Position numbers and translations under genes: made by a program
Part shown: positions 1-6,219 of the stretch, in pieces
Position numbering within the stretch: the first letter of the stretch is position 1
Layout: each line of letters opens with the position of its first letter
The notes under the pieces: model-generated
What the model saw: only the letters and a program-made list of their open reading frames with translations
Databases searched by the model: none
Told to the model about the DNA's origin: nothing
Assembly (NCBI GenBank): GCA_001780385.1
Contig: MFGW01000231.1
Coordinates: 14,289-25,619 of the forward strand
DNA length: 11,331 bases
Direction: 5' to 3'
From: Candidatus Fischerbacteria bacterium RBG_13_37_8
Lineage (GTDB): Bacteria; Acidobacteriota; HRBIN11; MFGW01

Positions 1-2
1 GA

Positions 3-1445
3 AATAATCCATTTATAGAGCCGACAGTCATTAGTGATTATATTAAATTAGGTGGTTATTCAGCGCTTAATAAAGTTCTCAAGGAATACGAACCTGAAGC
101 AGTAATAAAAATAATAAAGCAATCTGGATTACGAGGGCGAGGGGGAGCCGGATTTCCTACTGGGAGGAAGTGGGAGATATGCCGCGGCATGCAATCACCG
201 ACCAGGTATATAATTTGTAATGCTGATGAAGGGGATCCAGGTGCATACATGGACAGAAGTTTATTGGAAGGGAATCCCCATGCTGTTATTGAAGGGATGA
301 TAATTGGAGCATATGCCATAGGGGCACATGAAGGTGTTATTTATGTCAGGAATGAATACCCTCTTGCGGTTGAGAATATAGGTATTGCAATTAAGAGTGC
401 CTATCAGGAAGGTTTTTTAGGACAAGGCATTTTAGGTACTTCATTTAATTTTGATATAACGATAGTAAGAGGAGCAGGGGCATTTGTATGTGGAGAAGAA
501 ACAGCGCTTATAGCTTCAATTGAAGGTGAAGCAGGCAGACCGAGACCACGTCCTCCCTATCCGGCTGAAAAAGGGCTCTGGGGAATGCCTACAAATGTTA
601 ATAATGTGGAAACTTGGGCGAATGTGCCATTTATCATTAATAATGGCGCAGATTGGTATAGAACCATAGGTACGGAATCGAGCAAAGGGACAAAGATTTT
701 TTCGCTAGTAGGGAAAATACATAATACTGGTCTGGTTGAAGTACCAATGGGCATAACGTTACGTGAAATTATTTATGATATCGGTGGTGGTATTCCGGGT
801 GATCGTGAATGTAAGGCAGTGCAAACTGGAGGACCTTCAGGAGGATGTGTCCCGAAGGAATTTTTGGATGTTCCAATTGATTACGAGAGTTTAGCACAAA
901 TCGGTTCTATCATGGGTTCAGGCGGTATGATTGTTATGGATGATCGTACCTGCATGGTTGATATTGCAAAGTATTTTCTAAAATTTACTCAGCAGGAATC
1001 TTGCGGTAAATGTCCCCCGTGTCGTATTGGAACCAAACAAATTTTACAGATTTTAGATCGGATTACTGAAGGAAAAGGAAGAAGTAGTGATATTGAACTG
1101 CTTGAGAAATTAGGAAATAATATTAAACTTACCTCACTTTGTGGTTTAGGTCAGACTGCTCCTAATCCGGTACTATCGACTATTCGATATTTTCGTGATG
1201 AATATGAAAAGCATATTGAAGATAAGAAATGTCCTGCTCATTCATGTCGTGCGCTTATTATTTATTCAATTGATAAAGAGCTCTGTATACAGGCGGGACA
1301 TGGATGTGGCGCATGCAGGCGTGCCTGTCCTCAGGGAGCTATTTCTGGTGATAAGAACATTGCTCATGTAATTGACTTAGGAAAATGTGATAAATGCGGG
1401 ATTTGCTACGATACGTGCAAGTTTAATGCGGTATTAGTAGATTAG
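3..1445 (+). CDS. NuoF/HydB-like NAD(H)-binding FMN and iron-sulfur subunit (5' partial)
   Basis: Flavoprotein subunit of the NADH dehydrogenase/bifurcating hydrogenase family (NuoF, HydB, HndC, StnB), which exchanges hydride with NAD(H) at FMN and passes electrons to iron-sulfur clusters. The frame is open from base 3, so the gene starts upstream; the ATG at 189 is internal because the glycine-rich FMN loop GRGGAGFPTG lies before it (about 135-167). Also visible are NADEGDPGAYMDR (about 219-257), GAGAFVCGEETALI (about 474-515) and the N3-type cluster cysteines with codons at 1002, 1011, 1020 and 1140. A C-terminal two-cluster ferredoxin domain (about 1275-1442) marks the HydB/HndC type rather than plain complex I NuoF. 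Its first motif is unusual, C-x6-C-x2-C-x3-CP (1284-1331); the second is normal C-x2-C-x2-C-x3-C. The 480 visible residues lack only the N-terminal part; a thioredoxin-like [2Fe-2S] domain there is possible but unseen. A NuoE/HydC-like gene is expected upstream. Confidence 0.93.
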   Translation, partial: NNPFIEPTVISDYIKLGGYSALNKVLKEYEPEAVIKIIKQSGLRGRGGAGFPTGRKWEICRGMQSPTRYIICNADEGDPGAYMDRSLLEGNPHAVIEGMIIGAYAIGAHEGVIYVRNEYPLAVENIGIAIKSAYQEGFLGQGILGTSFNFDITIVRGAGAFVCGEETALIASIEGEAGRPRPRPPYPAEKGLWGMPTNVNNVETWANVPFIINNGADWYRTIGTESSKGTKIFSLVGKIHNTGLVEVPMGITLREIIYDIGGGIPGDRECKAVQTGGPSGGCVPKEFLDVPIDYESLAQIGSIMGSGGMIVMDDRTCMVDIAKYFLKFTQQESCGKCPPCRIGTKQILQILDRITEGKGRSSDIELLEKLGNNIKLTSLCGLGQTAPNPVLSTIRYFRDEYEKHIEDKKCPAHSCRALIIYSIDKELCIQAGHGCGACRRACPQGAISGDKNIAHVIDLGKCDKCGICYDTCKFNAVLVD

Positions 1446-1493
1446 GAAATTAAATAATGAAGGTATTGAATTTTTAAAAACAGAGGAAAGCAT

Positions 1494-3671
1494 ATGATTA
1501 GGTTAAAAATAAATGACATACCTATTGAAATAGAAGAAGGCAAGACTGTTCTTGAAGCTGCAAGGGCACACAATATACGAATTCCGACACTTTGCAACCA
1601 AGCAGACTTAGCTCCATACGGTGGTTGTCGTTTATGCATGGTAGAAATAGAAGGGTATCAGCGTCCAGTAACTTCTTGTACATTGCCATGCCATGATGGA
1701 ATGGTTGTTAAAACTGACAGCCCACAGCTTAAGGATTTACGGCGTTTTACGTTAGAATTAATTCTATCTGAGCATCCGTACTCCTGTTTAATATGTGACA
1801 AGAAAGAAGATTGTGCAAAATTTATGCTTTGTATTCAGAAGGAACCTGTGACGTTGGGATGCAAGTACTGTTCCAAAGATGGCAAGTGCGAATTGCAAGT
1901 ACTGGTGGAAGAATTGGAGATCAAAGAAATTCCTTATCCGTTGACTTATCGTGGCCTGGAAGTAGAAAGATGGGATCCATTTTTTGAACGGGATTACAAT
2001 TTATGTATTTTATGTAATCGGTGTGTACGTGCTTGTAATGAAATACGGCATGCGGGAGTCATTCAATTTCAGTATCGTGGTCCGGATACTGTTGTAGGTA
2101 CTGCATTTGGACTTACCCATCTTGAGACAGCATGTCAATTTTGCGGCGCCTGTGTAGATGCGTGTCCAACTGGCGCAATGAGTGAGCGATATGGGAAATG
2201 GGGTGGTGTTCCTGATAAAAAAGTATCCACCTCTTGTTCGTTCTGCAGTATTGCTTGCGAGGTATTACTTAATGTTCGCGATAATGCAGTAATAAGCAGT
2301 GAGCCTGAACATCATCCACTATGTGTTCGTGGAAGATTCGGGATATCTCAATTTGTTCACAATCCAAAGCGAGTTACCGAGCCCTTCTTGAAGAAAGGTA
2401 CACGTATTGTTGAAGTTGAATGGGATGAAGCGTTGCAAGCTGCAGTTGAAAAACTTCGAGAATTCAAAGGGAGAACCGGAATTATTTTCTCCCCAAATCT
2501 TACTGTTGAAGCGCTTGATGCATTAATAGAACTGGAAAATAGTGGCTTTGGTATTTTAGGTACATCACTTGATTCGTTGTCTGCCTATGCTGATTTTTCT
2601 CTCGAGCAATTCAGTAAACCTGCGCCCATTGTAGTTCTTAATACTGATATAATTGATGATTTTTCAGTACTGATGCTTCAAATAAGAAAATCATGGAAGG
2701 AAAAAACTCCTCTTATTGTCATTGATTCTGCTCAAACTAAAACTGCAGATAAAGCTGATGTTTGGTTACAGCCCAAATTAGGGAAGGAAGAGGATTTGCT
2801 TCAGCTACTCTTTTCAGAAAGTGACAAGCGAAATACTACGGGTGTTGCTAATGAATTAATCGAAACTGTAAAAGCAATGTTCAATGGAAATGGAGCATAT
2901 CTTTTCTATAATCCTTCAAATATTGCTCATGTGAAACTACCTGGTTCTGTAAAAGCAATTCCACTTTTTGCCAGACCTAATCTTTCAAAAATAATGAATA
3001 TGCAGGTTCAAAATTCTAATGATATTTTGCACGATGACAGCATTGACTGTCTATTTCTTGTTGGTGAGAGTCCCTCATTAAAGAAAACTTATAAAGTGAT
3101 AATTGCGCAGGATCATTTTATACCTGCGTGTGGGTATGATATTTTCTTGCCTGCAGCTACATTTGCGGAGGTAGATGGCAGTTTTATTGCTCTGGATGGC
3201 AAAAGACGAACTTTGAATAAGGCGATAGAACCGGTTGGAAAATCTAAACCTGATGACTGGATCATAAAAGAAATTACCAATAATTTAGGCGTAGAAGCAG
3301 GAACAACAACCAGAGCCAAAGAACCTACCCAAAAAGCGACACCGAAGCAAGTAAAACCTACCGGTAAATATCCGTTTCACCTAGTTGTAAGGGAGAATAA
3401 TTATCGGTTTCGCAATAAATCATTATCATCGCTTATGAAAGGTTTCAAAAAATTCCGCAATGATGATTGCTTATGGATACACCCGGCAGACGCGGAGAAT
3501 TTAAAATTGAAGGATGGCAAGAAAGTACAAATCATCAGTAAAGATTTTAGTTTAACAATGACAGCAAAAGTGACAGATAGTGTACCTGCCGGGACAGTTT
3601 ATGCTTTTCATGATCCCAGTGCGGGTCTTGTCATGGATAAAATTGTGAGGTTAGAATGTATCGAGTCTTAA
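1494..3671 (+). CDS. NuoG-like iron-sulfur protein with degenerate molybdopterin-oxidoreductase domain
   Basis: A 725-aa electron-wiring subunit, probably relaying electrons between the NuoF-like flavin site and its partners. Residues 1-75 form a [2Fe-2S] plant-type ferredoxin domain (C34, C45, C48, C62). A His-Cys3 motif follows (H94, C98, C101, C107), then a second cysteine block (C113, C123, C126, C132). Two [4Fe-4S] motifs come next (C171/174/177/181 and C214/217/220/224), then a C-x2-C-x3-C-x21-C site (C248, C251, C255, C277) typical of the molybdopterin-oxidoreductase N-terminus. Residues from about 285 to the end keep that fold in shortened form, including an LPAATFAEVDG segment and a C-terminal dinucleotide-binding-like domain, but the catalytic Cys/Sec loop is missing and there is no H-cluster motif. 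So it is not a formate dehydrogenase or [FeFe] hydrogenase. The ATG has a GAGG Shine-Dalgarno at 1483-1486. It lies 48 nt after the NuoF-like gene and overlaps the next gene by 16 nt. Confidence 0.9.
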   Translation: MIRLKINDIPIEIEEGKTVLEAARAHNIRIPTLCNQADLAPYGGCRLCMVEIEGYQRPVTSCTLPCHDGMVVKTDSPQLKDLRRFTLELILSEHPYSCLICDKKEDCAKFMLCIQKEPVTLGCKYCSKDGKCELQVLVEELEIKEIPYPLTYRGLEVERWDPFFERDYNLCILCNRCVRACNEIRHAGVIQFQYRGPDTVVGTAFGLTHLETACQFCGACVDACPTGAMSERYGKWGGVPDKKVSTSCSFCSIACEVLLNVRDNAVISSEPEHHPLCVRGRFGISQFVHNPKRVTEPFLKKGTRIVEVEWDEALQAAVEKLREFKGRTGIIFSPNLTVEALDALIELENSGFGILGTSLDSLSAYADFSLEQFSKPAPIVVLNTDIIDDFSVLMLQIRKSWKEKTPLIVIDSAQTKTADKADVWLQPKLGKEEDLLQLLFSESDKRNTTGVANELIETVKAMFNGNGAYLFYNPSNIAHVKLPGSVKAIPLFARPNLSKIMNMQVQNSNDILHDDSIDCLFLVGESPSLKKTYKVIIAQDHFIPACGYDIFLPAATFAEVDGSFIALDGKRRTLNKAIEPVGKSKPDDWIIKEITNNLGVEAGTTTRAKEPTQKATPKQVKPTGKYPFHLVVRENNYRFRNKSLSSLMKGFKKFRNDDCLWIHPADAENLKLKDGKKVQIISKDFSLTMTAKVTDSVPAGTVYAFHDPSAGLVMDKIVRLECIES

Positions 3672-4480
3672 AAAGAGAACAAATTGTTCCTAATATACAT
3701 CTGTTGGTTATTGAAACAAACAATATTCATAAAAATGCGAAAGCTGGTGAATTTGTAGTAGTAAGAGTTGATGAAGAAGGAGAGCGTATCCCATTAAATC
3801 TTGTTGATTGGGATGAGAAGAGTGTATCAGTGATTTTTATGGAAGTTGGAACCTCGACGCGAAAACTTGGTGCGTTGAAAGAAGGAGATGTTATTGAAAC
3901 ATTGGCTGGTCCTTTAGGAAGACCGACAGAGATGATAGAGGATAAATCAATAATCTGTATAGGTGGTTGTTACGGTATTGGAGCATTGTATCCGGTGATT
4001 CGCGCTTTCAAACAAAACCGTAATCGAGTAATTACCGCAGTTGAAGGGCGCAGTTCATTTCTTTTATACTGGCAGAAAAAATTACAGGAATACAGCGATG
4101 AGTTATACGAGATAACACGGGATGGAACGAAGGGATATGAAGGACACATAAATGTCTTTTTAGAGGAATACATGAAAGACCACAAGGTTGATCTGATATA
4201 CTGCCAGGGATGCACCTACCTGACATTTTTTGTATCCCAGATCACGAAATCTATGGGTGTCAAGACAATAGTTGGATTAAATCCTATCATGATTGATGCG
4301 ACCGGTATGTGTGGTGTATGCCGTGTAATAATTAATGGTGAAACAAAATTTGCCTGTGTGGATGGACCAGAATTTGATGGTCATGCAGTTGACTGGCCAA
4401 ATCTCCTGGCTCGAAGACATACGTATCATAGTCAGGAACAAAAATCTTTAAGTTTTTATGAGTGTGAACGATATGGCTGA
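3656..4480 (+). CDS. nfnA: NfnA-like ferredoxin-NADP+ reductase subunit alpha (FAD/[2Fe-2S])
   Basis: A 274-aa member of the NfnA/SudB/PyrK group: FAD-binding barrel, nucleotide-binding domain and C-terminal [2Fe-2S] site. In NfnAB this subunit carries FAD and exchanges electrons with NAD(H). The FAD region is seen as AGEFVVVR (30-37) and RIPLNLVDW (44-52). The cluster site is D214, C219, C222 and C234 in IDATGMCGVC...FACVDGPEFDGH, matching the Asp/Cys3 ligation known for NfnA. The nucleotide-binding glycine loop is divergent: GGCYGIGALYP (103-113), where homologues usually have GGGVGxAPxYP, and the following strand reads VEGRSSFLLYW rather than a GARTxDLL-like sequence. The start overlaps the NuoG-like gene by 16 nt and has GAGG at 3647-3650, five bases before the ATG. 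That spacing implies translational coupling. Reading it as an NfnA rather than a PyrK rests on the NfnB-like gene directly downstream. Confidence 0.88.
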   Translation: MYRVLKREQIVPNIHLLVIETNNIHKNAKAGEFVVVRVDEEGERIPLNLVDWDEKSVSVIFMEVGTSTRKLGALKEGDVIETLAGPLGRPTEMIEDKSIICIGGCYGIGALYPVIRAFKQNRNRVITAVEGRSSFLLYWQKKLQEYSDELYEITRDGTKGYEGHINVFLEEYMKDHKVDLIYCQGCTYLTFFVSQITKSMGVKTIVGLNPIMIDATGMCGVCRVIINGETKFACVDGPEFDGHAVDWPNLLARRHTYHSQEQKSLSFYECERYG

Positions 4481-5879
4481 GAAATTAAAAATAGTACCAA
4501 AGAAAACTCCTATGCCGGAACAACCAGCAAAGGAGCGAGTTAAAAATTTTGAAGAAGTACCGTTTGGTTATAGTGAAGCAGATGCGATTGTAGAAGCACA
4601 GAGATGTTTGCAGTGCAAGAAAGCCCCATGTATAGCAGGTTGTCCCGTAGAAATTGACATACCTGGATTTATTAAATATATAGCAGAAGGTGATTTCGTT
4701 GCTTCTATTAAGAAATTAAAAGAAAAGAATGTGCTTCCGGCAGTATGCGGGCGTGTCTGTCCGCAGGAAACACAATGCGAAATAGTGTGTACACTGGCAA
4801 AGAAATGGGAACCTGTAGCAATTGGTCGGCTTGAACGTTTTGCCGCGGACTGGGAAGCGAAGCAAGGCGAATCGCCTATTCCTGGAAGCTTGCCCAGTAC
4901 GGGAAAAAAAGTTGCAATAATAGGTGCAGGACCAGGCGGACTAACCGTTGCCGGCGATCTTATAAAATTAGGTCATGGCGTAACAATATACGAAGCTTTG
5001 CATAAACCAGGCGGAGTATTAGTTTATGGTATTCCTGAATTCCGGTTGCCGAAAGAAATAGTGTACCGTGAAGTTGATTACCTTGTACGTTCAGGAGTGA
5101 ATTTGGTGCTTGATTTTGTGGTGGGTAAGACAGCAACAATTGAGCAGCTTTTTGAGGAGTATGATGCGATTTATATTGGTACAGGCGCTGGATTACCATG
5201 GTTCATGAATATACCGGGTGAAAATTTAAATGGCGTATATTCAGCAAATGAATATCTTACGCGTTCAAATCTCATGAAAGCATATTTATTCCCTCAATAT
5301 GACACGCCGATAGTACGTGGAAAGTATGTTGCCGTAGTTGGCGGTGGAAATGTTGCAATGGATTGTGCGAGGACTGCATTACGTCTTGGTGCTGCAGAAG
5401 TTCATATAGTCTACCGGCGAACCAAAGCAGAAATGCCTGCGCGAATGGAAGAAATTCATCATGCCGAGGAAGAAGGTATTATTTTTGACTGGCTGACGTT
5501 GCCGATCAAATATACGGGGGATGAACGTGGCTGGATTAAAGAAATGGAATGCATCAGGATGGAACTTGGGGAACCTGATGCTTCAGGCAGACGTAAACCT
5601 GTTCCAATAAAAGATTCAAATTTCATTTCGCAGGTTGATGTAGCTGTATGTGCAATTGGACAAAGTCCTAATCCTCTCATTCTCCAAACAACGCCTGATT
5701 TAAAAGCGGGAAAATGGGGCAATGTTGAAGCAGATTCAAAAACCGGCAAAACCTCGAAGAAAGGATGTTGGGCTGGTGGAGATGTAGTACGTGGAGGAGC
5801 AACCGTTATTCTTGCAATGGGAGATGCGCGCTTTGCTGCACGTTCTATGCAGGAATATCTCGAAACAGGGGTCTGGTAA
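4473..5879 (+). CDS. nfnB: NfnB/GltD-like FAD, NADPH and [4Fe-4S] subunit
   Basis: A 468-aa flavoprotein of the glutamate synthase small-subunit family, here the partner of NfnA in an NADPH/ferredoxin/NADH transhydrogenase. N-terminal cluster residues are C45-x2-C48-x4-C53-x3-CP and C92-x3-C96-x5-C102-x3-C106; E99, in CPQET, is the candidate for the Glu ligand reported for one NfnB cluster. An FAD Rossmann motif IGAGPGG (about 150-156), then YGIPEFRLP, a second NADPH Rossmann motif VVGGGNVAMD (about 288-297) with VYRRTKAEMPAR, and a C-terminal AGGDVVRGGATVILAMGDAR segment complete the fold. Start choice: an in-frame ATG at 4458 would add five residues and overlap the previous gene by 23 nt. 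The ATG at 4473 gives an 8-nt overlap and a family-like N-terminus, MAEKLKIVPKKTPMPEQ. Neither has a strong Shine-Dalgarno, so coupling to nfnA translation is likely. Stand-alone GltD without GltB is unlikely in this context. Confidence 0.92.
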   Translation: MAEKLKIVPKKTPMPEQPAKERVKNFEEVPFGYSEADAIVEAQRCLQCKKAPCIAGCPVEIDIPGFIKYIAEGDFVASIKKLKEKNVLPAVCGRVCPQETQCEIVCTLAKKWEPVAIGRLERFAADWEAKQGESPIPGSLPSTGKKVAIIGAGPGGLTVAGDLIKLGHGVTIYEALHKPGGVLVYGIPEFRLPKEIVYREVDYLVRSGVNLVLDFVVGKTATIEQLFEEYDAIYIGTGAGLPWFMNIPGENLNGVYSANEYLTRSNLMKAYLFPQYDTPIVRGKYVAVVGGGNVAMDCARTALRLGAAEVHIVYRRTKAEMPARMEEIHHAEEEGIIFDWLTLPIKYTGDERGWIKEMECIRMELGEPDASGRRKPVPIKDSNFISQVDVAVCAIGQSPNPLILQTTPDLKAGKWGNVEADSKTGKTSKKGCWAGGDVVRGGATVILAMGDARFAARSMQEYLETGVW

Positions 5880-6049
5880 AAATAAGAAGGTCAAGGTTAA
5901 GGAAGGTCGAGGTTGGAGTTGCGTAGGGATTGAGATTGAGGTTCAGGAAATAACCTTCCTTATCTTAATTTCGATATTAAACTCTCTTTAGCCTCAACTC
6001 TTACTTAACGTTCAGCTTGGTCTCTCTTAACCTTAACCTTTTCATTTTT
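5878..6049 (+). repeat. Long imperfect hairpin (64-nt arms) after the nfnB-like stop, possible terminator
   Basis: The arm 5878-5941 pairs without gaps with 5986-6049. By hand count, 42 positions are Watson-Crick, 13 are G-U when read as + strand RNA, and 9 are mismatched. The best block is 5887-5901 with 6026-6040 (14 of 15). The left arm is purine-rich and built from degenerate AAGGTT/GAGGTT-like words; the right arm is pyrimidine-rich. The 44-nt apical part can form small hairpins (5945-5949/5956-5960 and 5965-5969/5976-5980). The stem starts inside the TAA stop of the upstream gene and ends in a T-rich tract, so it could terminate the operon. It could also be a dispersed intergenic palindromic element or an RNA processing site. 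Confidence 0.7.
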
Positions 6050-6207
6050 GTATCTTTCTTTTTAATTTCATTAATGATATAATTGCATTACGTGGAATTA
6101 ATATCCAATTGTTTCTGATAGAGTAATAATACTACGTCAGAAAATAGGTAACGGTTACCTGTTCTGTTTAAAAATTAATTACCATATTCCAACAAAAACT
6201 CTTTCAT
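6050..6207 (+). promoter_or_regulatory. AT-rich leader and probable promoter region of the PFOR operon
   Basis: This stretch between the long hairpin and the PFOR ribosome binding site is strongly AT-rich and has no supportable reading frame. TAATAATAC at 6124-6132 resembles a -10 element. I see no convincing -35 box at 16-18 nt spacing: TTGCAT at 6083-6088 and TTGTTT at 6109-6114 are wrongly placed for it. A promoter is expected because the preceding operon seems to end at the hairpin, but its exact position is inference. Confidence 0.4.
6146..6160. promoter_or_regulatory. Perfect 15-nt palindrome, candidate operator
   Basis: AGGTAACGGTTACCT has two perfect 7-nt arms around a central G. It lies 60 nt upstream of the PFOR ATG and just downstream of the -10-like TAATAATAC, where a bound repressor would block transcription. 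The odd-length palindrome suits a dimeric regulator, but I do not recognise the family; it is not the Rex operator type (TTGTG-N-CACAA). Confidence 0.45.
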
Positions 6208-6213
6208 GGAGGG
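6208..6213 (+). promoter_or_regulatory. Shine-Dalgarno fixing the PFOR start
   Basis: GGAGGG lies six bases before the ATG at 6220. It is only three bases from the in-frame TTG at 6217, so the ATG is the better start. Confidence 0.8.
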
Positions 6214-6219
6214 ATTTTG

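Noticed and set aside
1494..3671. [FeFe] hydrogenase or formate dehydrogenase catalytic subunit
   Set aside because: The N-terminal cluster domains fit both, but there are no H-cluster motifs and no catalytic Cys/Sec loop; no in-frame TGA suggests selenocysteine.
5886..5949. Tandem repeat or CRISPR-like array of AAGGTT words
   Set aside because: The words are degenerate and irregular in spacing, and there are no repeat-spacer units; the hairpin explains the pattern better.
5791..5991. Small + strand reading frame of 66 codons
   Set aside because: It overlaps the end of the nfnB-like gene in another frame and continues into the long hairpin; no start signal and low-complexity protein.
6217..6219. 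TTG as PFOR start codon
   Set aside because: Only three bases from the Shine-Dalgarno; the adjacent ATG at 6220 has better spacing.
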